Of a DNA stretch of 64,000 nucleotides, positions 35,823-44,586 are shown piece after piece. The stretch lies in NCBI GenBank assembly GCA_964590005.1, contig CAZPVJ010000026.1, positions 1-64,000 of the forward strand, written 5' to 3'. Under the pieces are notes generated by a model that was given only the letters and a program-made list of their open reading frames with translations, had not been told where the DNA came from and made no database searches. Numbering within the stretch: the first letter of the stretch is position 1; each line of letters starts with the position of its first letter. This DNA comes from CALJFL01 sp964590005. GTDB taxonomy: Bacteria > Pseudomonadota > Gammaproteobacteria > Pseudomonadales > Halieaceae. The position numbers and the translations under genes were made by a program.

Positions 35823-36023
35823 ATGACTTACCTGTGTCGAGACTGCAGTTATCAAGGCACCGGAGCGGGGCATGCCGGCGAATGCCCCGCCTGCGGGTCG
35901 CTGAATTTCGGCCGTCGCAAAAACCAGACCGAGGATGCACCGCCCAGTAAACTGCGCCTGCAAATCCTGGTGGTGGTCTGGACCATCTTTATCGGCATGA
36001 TTATCTGGAAATTGATTCAGTGA
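35823..36023 (+). CDS. Small zinc-ribbon membrane protein
   Basis: A 66-residue protein with two cysteine pairs, Cys5/Cys8 and Cys21/Cys24, forming a rubredoxin-like zinc ribbon (YLCRDC and CPAC), then a charged linker and one C-terminal transmembrane helix near 48-64. I do not recognise a named family beyond zinc ribbon. It begins 3 bases after the VWA gene and its end overlaps the DUF1631 gene by 4 bases, so it belongs to the same operon. Confidence 0.7.
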   Translation: MTYLCRDCSYQGTGAGHAGECPACGSLNFGRRKNQTEDAPPSKLRLQILVVVWTIFIGMIIWKLIQ

Positions 36024-38218
36024 TCCCGGAGGAAAAGGACATTCCCCTGCCCGCTTCGATTGCCGAGGCAATACAGAAGCGGTTTGTCGCGGCGGGCGAT
36101 GACCCTGAACCCATGCCGCTGGCGGAGCTGCTTTCCTATCTCGCGGCAATCGAGGATTTCAATGCGCCACTTCTCACTGCTATCGCTGCCCAGACTGAAG
36201 CCATAGGTGACCCTTCGACTCCAGGAGCCACGCAGCATGCGCTGCTGGCCTGGCTGGATGCCAGCTGGCCACTGTGGGAAACAAGCTATTCACTGGAAGA
36301 TGAGCTACGAGACCTGTTGCGCCAGCTCAAACCACTGGCGGGTGCACTGGCATTGACCGACAGTAACTTCACCGTACCCGGGCGACACCCGCTGCACAGA
36401 TTACTGGATACTGCGCAGGACAGTGCAGTGGGTTGGCAAGCACGACTGGGACGGGCCGGTGAGGGTCTGGTAAAACAACTGGAGGCAACCGTTGCGGAAG
36501 CGAGGGCCTGGTTTGATGATGCCAACACCGACCTCGAAGTCGCCTGCTCCGCGCTCACCCGTCTCGCCGAGAGAGACCACACCCGAGCCGCTCGCATGCG
36601 CCAGAGAGCGGTGGAAACCGAATCGGGACGAGAAAAAAGCAGTGCAGCCAAATCCGAGGCCGCGCGGATGATCAATCGCTTCCTGGAGGGCCAGCCGCTA
36701 CCCAGGGCAATCGGCGATTTCGTTAAGGGCGACTGGTATGACAGCGCCCAGCTGGTACTGCTCAAATTCGGGATGGAATCGGACGAGTGGCAACAGATGC
36801 AGGCGACCACGGCCACGCTGCTGGAGTCGGTGCAGGCCTACAACCCCGAAGACGGCGACCGCCGCAAACAATTGTTCGAACTGGCCACCCAGTTGCCACG
36901 AAATATGCGGCGCTGGTTGCTCAGCCTGCAACACGACGGTGATGCGGTATCCGAATCACTGGGTGTCGTAGAGTTTGTTCACCTGCGGCTATTGCGCCAG
37001 CAGGAGCTGGAACGGGAGGATATAGAGCCCATTCCGATCGCCGACGACACGCCGCAGGACGAGGATGAGAGTGCACTGGCTATCGTCAACCAACTGGAGA
37101 CCGGCCAGTGGCTGCGGATAGAAGCCGAAGGTGAGATTCACAGGGTGCAACTCGCGCTCAACAACAGCACTGCCAGGCAACTGATGTTCACCAACCGCTC
37201 CGGAGTCAAGTCGCTGGTATTGGGTTATGCAGGCTTCGCCGAGTTACTCGCTCAGCAACAGGTCAGCCCCCTCAACAGTGGTGCCGGCTTCAGTCGAAGC
37301 CTGGCCAACAGCGCGGGGTTAACCAGCGAAGTGGCTATCGCTGAACTACTGGAACAAGCCAGCACTCAGCATGAGACTGCCAGTGCGGCGGCGGAGCCGG
37401 CGACGGTGGACCTGCCCGTCGAGCCCGGGGAGCCAACCGACCATGAGCCCGCCCTGCCACTGGACGAGCCAATTGTCTCCGAGTTGGTGATAGACACTTT
37501 GCCTGAGGTAGCAGAAACCATGCCTGTCGAGGAGATCGACTCGCTGGAACTGGATATCCCGGACCTGGAGCGTATCGATGACGACGCCAACCTGGATTCA
37601 GGCGAACGCGATACCGCCTCGACGGACGCGCCTACGAGTGAATTCCTGATAGAAGAGGATCCAACTCTGGAAGCTGAAGACCTCGGCGAGCTAGCGCAGC
37701 AGGCCGCCGGACTGACCAACCCGACGCCGAAAGAGGCTGCGCCCCCTGCCAACGACAATGACAAAGCCACCGAAACGCCTGCCGCAATGACCGAGCCGGC
37801 GGCCGCGGGGTCGACCAACCAGACCCTGGATACCGGTGAAGACGAAAAGCTGCAGGCGCAGATACTGGCGGAGAGGCAGCGCAATGAGCGTGTCGACACG
37901 GTAGCCATCGATCTCGTGCCCCCGGAGCAGACACCGGTAGCGGCCGATAGCAATGAACAACCCGCAGAGAACATTCAGCTGGCCATGGGGGCCTGGCTGG
38001 GTTTTCACGATGGCGACACACCGATCATGGCGAGACTCGCCGTTCATGATCGCGAGCAAGGCAGCTACATCTTCGTTAACCGCGAGGGCATCAAGTTGCG
38101 CCAGTTGAGCTCTGGGGAGTTGGCATCGCTGATCGATCAGGGACTGGTGGATATTCTGGAAACTCGCTCAAACTTCCGTGAGGCAGTCAGGCGAGTGCGC
38201 AATGAATCAGAGCAATAG
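36020..38218 (+). CDS. DUF1631 family protein with two copies of a C-terminal module
   Basis: A 732-residue protein. Residues 1-340 are the helical DUF1631 region. A compact module at 361-415 (blocks GQWLRIEAEG, MFTNRSGVK, FAELLAQQQV) is repeated at 656-711 (GAWLGFHDGD, FVNREGIKLR, LASLIDQGLV). Residues 430-645 between them are acidic and low-complexity, probably disordered. No catalytic motif is seen and function is unknown. The start is GTG at 36020, overlapping the zinc-ribbon stop. A PilZ gene follows, suggesting a link to c-di-GMP or pilus control. Confidence 0.72.
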   Translation: MIPEEKDIPLPASIAEAIQKRFVAAGDDPEPMPLAELLSYLAAIEDFNAPLLTAIAAQTEAIGDPSTPGATQHALLAWLDASWPLWETSYSLEDELRDLLRQLKPLAGALALTDSNFTVPGRHPLHRLLDTAQDSAVGWQARLGRAGEGLVKQLEATVAEARAWFDDANTDLEVACSALTRLAERDHTRAARMRQRAVETESGREKSSAAKSEAARMINRFLEGQPLPRAIGDFVKGDWYDSAQLVLLKFGMESDEWQQMQATTATLLESVQAYNPEDGDRRKQLFELATQLPRNMRRWLLSLQHDGDAVSESLGVVEFVHLRLLRQQELEREDIEPIPIADDTPQDEDESALAIVNQLETGQWLRIEAEGEIHRVQLALNNSTARQLMFTNRSGVKSLVLGYAGFAELLAQQQVSPLNSGAGFSRSLANSAGLTSEVAIAELLEQASTQHETASAAAEPATVDLPVEPGEPTDHEPALPLDEPIVSELVIDTLPEVAETMPVEEIDSLELDIPDLERIDDDANLDSGERDTASTDAPTSEFLIEEDPTLEAEDLGELAQQAAGLTNPTPKEAAPPANDNDKATETPAAMTEPAAAGSTNQTLDTGEDEKLQAQILAERQRNERVDTVAIDLVPPEQTPVAADSNEQPAENIQLAMGAWLGFHDGDTPIMARLAVHDREQGSYIFVNREGIKLRQLSSGELASLIDQGLVDILETRSNFREAVRRVRNESEQ

Positions 38219-38235
38219 CGGCGAGGCAGAAGACG

Positions 38236-38595
38236 ATGGAAGGTGAACAACGAAAGTATGTGCGGCTGAACCTCGAGAGTACCGTGTTCATCGAACTGAT
38301 GGCTGCGGCTGTTGCCGGCGAGGAAGACGCCCAGGTGGCCCGATGCAAAACGCTGGATATTTCGCGCGGTGGACTGCGGGTTCAGCTGAATCACTCGCTG
38401 ACTATTGGCGCTATCCACCAGATCGGGGTGGAGTTATCCCGGGATGAGCGCACCTTGTATCTTGCCGGGGAAGTGAAATGGTGCCTGCCGGTGAAGGGCA
38501 ACGACGACACCTGGACCGCCGGGTTCGAACTGCTTAACGCCAGCGATTCAGATATCGAGAACTGGTACGCCTTGGTCGAGGAAATGGAGCGCTAG
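38236..38595 (+). CDS. PilZ domain protein
   Basis: A single PilZ domain of 119 residues. The c-di-GMP-binding motifs are recognisable: the basic RKYVR near residues 6-10 and DISRGG at 42-47, matching the (D/N)xSxxG form. It probably senses c-di-GMP or acts as a pilus assembly adaptor. It is 17 bases after the DUF1631 gene and its stop overlaps the convergent pilU stop by four bases (CTAG). Confidence 0.88.
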   Translation: MEGEQRKYVRLNLESTVFIELMAAAVAGEEDAQVARCKTLDISRGGLRVQLNHSLTIGAIHQIGVELSRDERTLYLAGEVKWCLPVKGNDDTWTAGFELLNASDSDIENWYALVEEMER

Positions 38596-39761
38596 AAAGC
38601 CTGGTTTTCCTCCTCGTCGATACTGGCCAGGCTGAAGCCCTGGACCTCCTCCTCGGCATCACCACCTTCCTTGGCAAACTTGATCTTGAGGCGCACATTG
38701 TTCGGTGAGTCGGCGTTACGCAGTGCTTCATCCTCGCTGATAAGGCCTTCACGGTAGAGTTCGAACAACGCCCCATCAAAGGTCTTCATGCCGATATTCT
38801 CGGACTTCTCCATGACTTCCTTGATACCATCAATGTCTCCCTTGAGGATCAGGTCGGCAATCATGGGGGTACCCAACATGATCTCAATTGCCGCGCAGCG
38901 CTTGCCGTCCACGGTGGGTATAAGCCGCTGGGATACAAAGCATTGAATATTCAGTGACAGGTCCATCAACAACTGGGCGCGTCGCTCCTCCGGAAAGAAA
39001 TTGATAATGCGATCCAGAGCCTGGTTGGCATTGTTGGCGTGCAAGGTTGAAATGCACAGGTGTCCTGTTTCGGCGAAAGCGATCGCATGCTCCATGGTTT
39101 CTCGATCCCGGATCTCACCGATCAGGATTACATCAGGCGCCTGGCGCAGCGTGTTTTTCAGCGCGTTGTGCCAATTGCGTGTATCAACGCCGACCTCGCG
39201 CTGGTTGATGATGGACTTTTTATGGTTGTGAACATACTCGACCGGATCCTCGATGGTAACGATATGGCCGCTGCTATTACTGTTGCGGTAGTCGATCAGG
39301 GCCGCCAGAGAGGTCGATTTACCAGAGCCGGTAGCGCCCACGAACAGGACCAGTCCACGCTTACGCATCACCACGTCGGTGAGAATCTCGGGCAACCGGA
39401 GGTCCTGCCAGTTGGGTATTTCGGCGACAATGTTGCGGGCCACAATAGCCACTTCATTACGCTGCAGGAAAATATTGACGCGAAAGCGACCCGACCCTGA
39501 GATAGACATCGCCAGGTTCATTTCGAGTTCTTGCTCAAACTCTGCGGTCTGGGTCTCGTCCATGATCTCGTAGGCGATATCCTTGATATCACCGGGCTGC
39601 ATGATCTCGCTGTCGATGGGTTTGAGTTGACCCTGGAACTTGGCGCAGGGTGGCGCACCGGTACTCAGGTAAAGGTCAGAGCCGCCCTGGGAGGCCAGGG
39701 TCTTCAGCCATTCTGTAATCCGCAAGTTGCTATCTCCGTGCTTGTACTCGTGCCCATCCAT
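38592..39761 (-). CDS. pilU: Type IV pilus retraction ATPase PilU
   Basis: Hexameric AAA-type ATPase of type IVa pili, 389 residues from the ATG at 39761; a longer in-frame start at 39875 adds a non-conserved stretch. Walker A is GATGSGKST, the Walker B region is ILIGEIRD, and the HIS-box region is FAETGHLC; LHANNANQALDRIINFFP is typical of PilT/PilU. The sequence is closer to PilU than PilT and has a typical PilU C-terminal extension. PilU helps PilT drive pilus retraction and twitching; pilT itself is not in the window. Confidence 0.92.
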   Translation of the reverse strand: MDGHEYKHGDSNLRITEWLKTLASQGGSDLYLSTGAPPCAKFQGQLKPIDSEIMQPGDIKDIAYEIMDETQTAEFEQELEMNLAMSISGSGRFRVNIFLQRNEVAIVARNIVAEIPNWQDLRLPEILTDVVMRKRGLVLFVGATGSGKSTSLAALIDYRNSNSSGHIVTIEDPVEYVHNHKKSIINQREVGVDTRNWHNALKNTLRQAPDVILIGEIRDRETMEHAIAFAETGHLCISTLHANNANQALDRIINFFPEERRAQLLMDLSLNIQCFVSQRLIPTVDGKRCAAIEIMLGTPMIADLILKGDIDGIKEVMEKSENIGMKTFDGALFELYREGLISEDEALRNADSPNNVRLKIKFAKEGGDAEEEVQGFSLASIDEEENQAF

Positions 39762-39910
39762 TGGACCAAGGCGACCGGCCCAAGGCGCAAGCTCGCAGCA
39801 GTCCGCTTGTACGCGAGGCCTGTCAAAAGCCGCGCACCCACCTGAACACTCTATCAGCTTGTCCTTTGCGGGCAATACTTCGCGTCAAGGAATCTGTGCA
39901 TTGGCACAAT

Positions 39911-39956
39911 TAGTTGGCGCCGTTTACAGCCTCGCAGAGATTATCAACGCCAACTA
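39911..39956. repeat. Inverted repeat in pilU-kinase divergent gap
   Basis: Two 9-base arms, TAGTTGGCG (39911-39919) and CGCCAACTA (39948-39956), are separated by 28 bases in the gap between pilU and the kinase gene. Just before it is TGTGC-N4-GCACA (39895-39908). They could be regulator sites or a hairpin; no T-run follows. Confidence 0.4.
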
Positions 39957-40021
39957 TGGCCAGCTCTGTTTACCTGCCCTAGACTGGCGTAAAGCGCAAC
40001 TTCGGCGAGGAAATAAAAACC

Positions 40022-41086
40022 TTGGAAACCGCACGCCCCACCCCGCTCATCGAAGACATAGAGGGCACTCGCACAAAGCTCGAGGGCTGGTTTGAACAGC
40101 GGCTGCGACACCCTGTGACCCTGGGCGAGATCACTGTTCCCGAGAGCACCGGAATGTCCAACGTGACACTGCTGTTCGACCTGTTATGGCAAGACGACGC
40201 AGGGGCCCACCAGCAAGCCTGCGTCGGTCGACTGCAACCGCAAAGCGGAAAGTCCGTATTCCCCAGCTACGATCTGGCACTCCAGTACGAGGTCATGGAC
40301 AGCGTGGGCCGCCATAGCGATATCCCGGTACCTCAATTACTGGGCCTGGAGACCGACACCCGACTACTGGGTGCCCCTTTCTATATCATGAAACACATCG
40401 CCGGGCGTATTCCGACCGACATCCCACCCTACAACATGGATGGGTGGATGCTGCACGAGACCAACGAGCGGCAGCGCGACACTATGTGGAATGCAGCGGT
40501 GGACACCATGGGCCGCTTTCACAGGCTGGACTACCGCGAACTCGGCCTCGACAAGCTGGCGGATCGATCGCGGACAGCGTTGCAACAACAATTGGATTAC
40601 TGGCGGGATTACCACGACTGGGCCCTGGACGGCGCAGATCACGTCATCTGTCGCCGCGCCCTCTCCTGGCTACAGGACAACCCACCCAGCAACGAGCCCA
40701 CTGTACTTTGCTGGGGTGATGCCCGACTGGCCAACATGATTTTCACAGAGTCTCTCGATAGCATTGCCGCGGTCCTCGATTGGGAGATGGCCGTTCTCGG
40801 CAACCCGATACAGGATATCGCCTGGTTCAACTACCTCGATGCCACCTTCGCAGAGGGCCTGGGTATGCAGCGATTGCCAGGCCTGCCGTCTTACGAAGAC
40901 AGCCTTGAGCGCTGGCAGAAGGCCTCCGGGCGCAGCACAGAAAACTATGACTACTACACCGTATTTGCCGGCCTGCGTTTTGGGCTTATCCTGTCGCGGA
41001 TAATGTATGCTTCCGGGCAAGACACTGAGGTTCAGGGCAATTTCGCGGTTCAGATGCTGGAACGCACCTTGAACAAAGTGGCCTAG
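40022..41086 (+). CDS. Aminoglycoside-phosphotransferase-fold kinase (ACAD10/11-like)
   Basis: A 354-residue APH-fold small-molecule kinase. The catalytic loop is CWGDARLANMIF (Asp in WGD, with the metal Asn), and the DWEMA block stands for the metal-binding Asp. Homologues fused to acyl-CoA dehydrogenases (ACAD10/11) phosphorylate 4-hydroxyacyl substrates, which would fit fatty-acid metabolism, but the substrate here is unknown. The start is TTG at 40022 with GAGG 10-14 bases upstream. Its stop overlaps the convergent BamA-like stop by four bases (CTAG). Confidence 0.8.
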   Translation: METARPTPLIEDIEGTRTKLEGWFEQRLRHPVTLGEITVPESTGMSNVTLLFDLLWQDDAGAHQQACVGRLQPQSGKSVFPSYDLALQYEVMDSVGRHSDIPVPQLLGLETDTRLLGAPFYIMKHIAGRIPTDIPPYNMDGWMLHETNERQRDTMWNAAVDTMGRFHRLDYRELGLDKLADRSRTALQQQLDYWRDYHDWALDGADHVICRRALSWLQDNPPSNEPTVLCWGDARLANMIFTESLDSIAAVLDWEMAVLGNPIQDIAWFNYLDATFAEGLGMQRLPGLPSYEDSLERWQKASGRSTENYDYYTVFAGLRFGLILSRIMYASGQDTEVQGNFAVQMLERTLNKVA

Positions 41087-42855
41087 AAGCGGTCCCTGAC
41101 CCTTATCAGAAACTGGTAGTCGTCGACATCGTCATCGTCCATGAAAGGCACAGCCAGGTCGATATGAATGACGCTGCCCTTCTCTGCGCGACTCGAATTC
41201 AGCCTCAGGCCGATCCCCGCATTGGCCAACACGTCACCATTGGAGCCATTGTCCTCACCCTGGAACCAGGCGCGACCGACGTCAATGAATGCGGCGTAAC
41301 CCACGCGCAACAGGCGAAACGGGTGCCAGTCAGAGTAATAGCGTTGCTCAATGTTGAAGAGATAGGCACGATCGCCAACCTGGTAGTTGCGATCGTAGCC
41401 ACGCAAACCATTACTGCCACCGAGGGTTAACTGGTTATCGAGCGTCAGACCGTCGGTATAGTCGACCCTGAGCGCGCCAAAGAGCGCCCATTTTTCTGAC
41501 TGGCGCAAGTGGTAACGCGTTTCCGTGGTCCACCAAAGATTCTCGAAATCCTCGTCATCGATATTCCAGAAACCAGTGAGGGACGTGTCGACCACCCACA
41601 GTTGGTTATCCTCCACCTTCAGGGTGTTACTGTAGGTGCCCTCCAGCGCCAACTGGTCACGGCTGGCACCGATCGCTTCACCAGACCAGCCCAGGGCCCA
41701 CCTATAGGTTTCACCCACGTACACGTCCTCGGTTCGACCGAGATAATTGATGTTGCGTAACTCAACGAATTCATCCTCGATCGAGTGGTAGCCAATGAAC
41801 GGATAGCTCCGTTCACGGTCCTCGGGCAAGGCCGGCGGGGGGATATCTGAATCACTAAAACTGAATTCATGGTCCGCATAGGCGTAGCCAAATAACCAGC
41901 GCCCCACCTGCCGGTCCGCCCGGGTCTGCGTTGCGATACCCCCGTGCAGACGGAAACGATCTATCTCGTGATCGAATTCGGCAACTTCGTCACCTCTAAA
42001 CCAGACTTTTTCCTCGAGCTCCTGCTGCAATATCGCTGTTCCGGCAGACCACTTTTCATAAATCGAGTAGAACGGGCGATTCAGGCGAAGGTGCCGGTCG
42101 TAACCATCATCGTTTTCCGTCCACGACAGGCGCAGCCGCCAGCGGCTGCCCAGGAGCGATGGATCTGCGTAAACAAAGTTTGTCCCGGAACGCTCCTCGT
42201 CACTCTCATAACGAATGCCAACCTGTTTTCCCGTCCCCAAAAAATTGGTGTCGCGAAAGCCAATGTCGTAGTCACTGGAGCCTCCTGCGAGATTGAAAGA
42301 CAACACGGGCGTAAAGGTCCATATATCGCGGGTTATCACTTCCAGGTCGACGCGATCACCGCACCAGCGCGAGGGACGGACAGAAGCATCATAGATAAAC
42401 TTGAGCTCTCGCAGGAGCCTCTCCGACTCCCGCACCCGGGCGATGTTGAACTCATCACCCTCCTCGACCAGCAGGTGATCTCGAACCACCCATTCACGGG
42501 TGACCGAGTGAAAATCATTGGCCCAACGGTAGATACGACCGGACTCCTTCGGGTCGTCCATGTCGAAGACCTTGAAGCGGCGGACCGTGATTGCGCCTAT
42601 TCGCGTGTTAGCCGGAATAGACTCGGCCAGGGCTTCATGATCGGGCGAAGGCAGGAATCGGAAGCTATCGCTATCGGGCTGCGGCGCCACCTCGACACAC
42701 TCCCCACTGGCAGGAACCAGCGGCGAACCCTCACCCGCCAGCGAGGGGATGCAAACCAGGACCAAAGCCAGTGCAGCACCCAGACCCGGAAGGGCCGCGG
42801 CCCTGCAGGCGGGTGGCAGATGCCGCTTTCCTCCTCGTGTACAGCCTGCAACCAT
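41083..42855 (-). CDS. BamA/TamA-like outer-membrane beta-barrel protein with one POTRA
   Basis: A 590-residue protein. A signal peptide lies in the first ~40 residues, after a somewhat long basic start. Residues about 80-175 look like a POTRA-type domain (VRRFKVFD and DEFNIARVRESERLLREL). The rest is a beta-barrel with the family block GLRGYDRNYQVGD and a C-terminal Phe (RVRDRF) as required for outer-membrane insertion. It resembles Omp85 proteins, but with a single POTRA. A second in-frame start near the signal core may be the true one. Convergent with the kinase. Confidence 0.82.
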   Translation of the reverse strand: MVAGCTRGGKRHLPPACRAAALPGLGAALALVLVCIPSLAGEGSPLVPASGECVEVAPQPDSDSFRFLPSPDHEALAESIPANTRIGAITVRRFKVFDMDDPKESGRIYRWANDFHSVTREWVVRDHLLVEEGDEFNIARVRESERLLRELKFIYDASVRPSRWCGDRVDLEVITRDIWTFTPVLSFNLAGGSSDYDIGFRDTNFLGTGKQVGIRYESDEERSGTNFVYADPSLLGSRWRLRLSWTENDDGYDRHLRLNRPFYSIYEKWSAGTAILQQELEEKVWFRGDEVAEFDHEIDRFRLHGGIATQTRADRQVGRWLFGYAYADHEFSFSDSDIPPPALPEDRERSYPFIGYHSIEDEFVELRNINYLGRTEDVYVGETYRWALGWSGEAIGASRDQLALEGTYSNTLKVEDNQLWVVDTSLTGFWNIDDEDFENLWWTTETRYHLRQSEKWALFGALRVDYTDGLTLDNQLTLGGSNGLRGYDRNYQVGDRAYLFNIEQRYYSDWHPFRLLRVGYAAFIDVGRAWFQGEDNGSNGDVLANAGIGLRLNSSRAEKGSVIHIDLAVPFMDDDDVDDYQFLIRVRDRF

Positions 42856-42989
42856 GCGCTAACGATAAACCGCAGGCGACGGCGACACAACTGCGCCATC
42901 TGTACTCGACAGGACAGTGCATATACACTTGCAGGCCACTTTTCCAGCGAGCTGCGCGCCGCCGACGCCGCCAAGACAAGGACCGCCGT

Positions 42990-44576
42990 TTGTCTTCCCA
43001 ACTGCAACGCAACCTCAAGTCCCTCGCGCGACCCGCGAATCACAGACTGCTGACAAGCATCAACCGGGGCATAGAAAAGGAAAGCCTGCGCATTACGCCC
43101 GAGGGCAAGCTTGCCCAGACCCCGCACCCCCAGGCGTTAGGATCTGCGTTAACGCACGGAGCAATTACCACGGACTATTCAGAGGCGCTGCTGGAATTCA
43201 TAACCCCGGTGGACCCCGATATCGAGCGCAGTCTCGATCGACTGGCAGATATTCACAGTTTCGTGTATCAGCAACTCGACGATGAGATACTGTGGGCAGC
43301 CAGTATGCCCTGTGTGGTCAGCGGCGATGCCAGTATCCCGGTAGCCCATTACGGCAGTTCCAACGTGGCCCGCATGAAAACGGTCTACCGTTACGGGTTG
43401 GGGCACCGTTACGGACGAATGATGCAGGCGATTGCCGGAATTCACTATAACTTCTCGATGCCAACGGAGTACTGGCAACAGGCCTGGACCGAGGACGGCG
43501 GTGAAGGTGAGCTACAGGACTACATCACCGAACGCTACCTTGGACTGATTCGTAATTTTCGGCGCTACTCGTGGTTGCTGATCTATCTCTACGGCGCGTC
43601 ACCCGCCGTTTGTGCGAGCTTCCTTAAGGGCCGCGATAACCATGGCCTGATACCTTTTGATGAACAGGGGCGCAGCCTGCATCTTCCCTACGGCACGGCG
43701 CTGCGCATGGGAGATCTGGGGTATAACAGTGACGCTCAGAAAAGCCTCAATGTCTGCTACAACTCACTGGACAATTACATGCAAGCGCTCACCCGGGCGA
43801 TCATGACACCCCACCCCGGCTACAAAGACTACAAGAGCGGCCAGGATGGTGAGTACGAGCAACTGAATGACAGCCTGTTACAGATAGAGAATGAGTTCTA
43901 CAGCCCGATTCGGCCCAAGCGGGTGGCGCGTTCTGGAGAGACACCGCTCAATGCGCTTGCGCGTGCGGGCATCGAGTACATAGAGGTGCGCTGCGTCGAC
44001 GTAAGCCCATTTACACCGCTGGGGCTGGACGCTGAACAAATTCGCTTTATGGATAGCTTCCTCTTGTACTGCCTGCTACTGGACAGCCCCCCGTGTGATG
44101 ATGCGGAGCAGGCCCTGCAGGCCGCCAACCTCGAGGCTGTCGTCAACCGGGGCAGAGAACCGGGATTGCGGCTGCAGACCAGCGCGGGTGACCAGTCAAT
44201 GACCACCCTGGCCGAGGGCATACTATCGGAGATTGCGGACATTTCGGCCCTGTTGGACGAGGCCCACGGCGGCGACCGTTACCATAAGGCACTGCAGGCT
44301 CAGCGCGAAAAAGTGAGCGATACCAACGCCACTCCCTCGGCGCGCGTACTCCGTGAGATGCAAGAGCAAGACCTGCCTTTCTTCCGCCTGGCTATGGGCT
44401 ATAGCGAACAGTGGGGAGATCACTTTCGTGGGCGTCAGCTCAGTCCGGCGCTGGAAGCGGATTACCGGGAAGAAGCGGAGAAATCCCTGGAGCGGCAACG
44501 CGACCTGGAAGCGCGGGACGAAGAGAGCTTCGAAGACTACCTGAAGCACTTTTACGACCAGTACAAACAGCTGTAG
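42990..44576 (+). CDS. gshA: Glutamate-cysteine ligase
   Basis: First enzyme of glutathione synthesis, joining glutamate to cysteine with ATP. From TTG at 42990 it is 528 residues, close to the Pseudomonas and E. coli lengths. I chose this TTG because AAGGA lies 7 bases upstream and the family N-terminus begins here. The reading frame continues open for 73 codons upstream through a stretch that is arginine/cysteine-rich and not conserved, so the extension is rejected. Conserved blocks include RGIEKESLRI, ALGSALTHGAITTDYSEALLEFITP and GIHYNFSMP. Confidence 0.94.
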   Translation: MSSQLQRNLKSLARPANHRLLTSINRGIEKESLRITPEGKLAQTPHPQALGSALTHGAITTDYSEALLEFITPVDPDIERSLDRLADIHSFVYQQLDDEILWAASMPCVVSGDASIPVAHYGSSNVARMKTVYRYGLGHRYGRMMQAIAGIHYNFSMPTEYWQQAWTEDGGEGELQDYITERYLGLIRNFRRYSWLLIYLYGASPAVCASFLKGRDNHGLIPFDEQGRSLHLPYGTALRMGDLGYNSDAQKSLNVCYNSLDNYMQALTRAIMTPHPGYKDYKSGQDGEYEQLNDSLLQIENEFYSPIRPKRVARSGETPLNALARAGIEYIEVRCVDVSPFTPLGLDAEQIRFMDSFLLYCLLLDSPPCDDAEQALQAANLEAVVNRGREPGLRLQTSAGDQSMTTLAEGILSEIADISALLDEAHGGDRYHKALQAQREKVSDTNATPSARVLREMQEQDLPFFRLAMGYSEQWGDHFRGRQLSPALEADYREEAEKSLERQRDLEARDEESFEDYLKHFYDQYKQL

Positions 44577-44586
44577 TCACGGTAGC

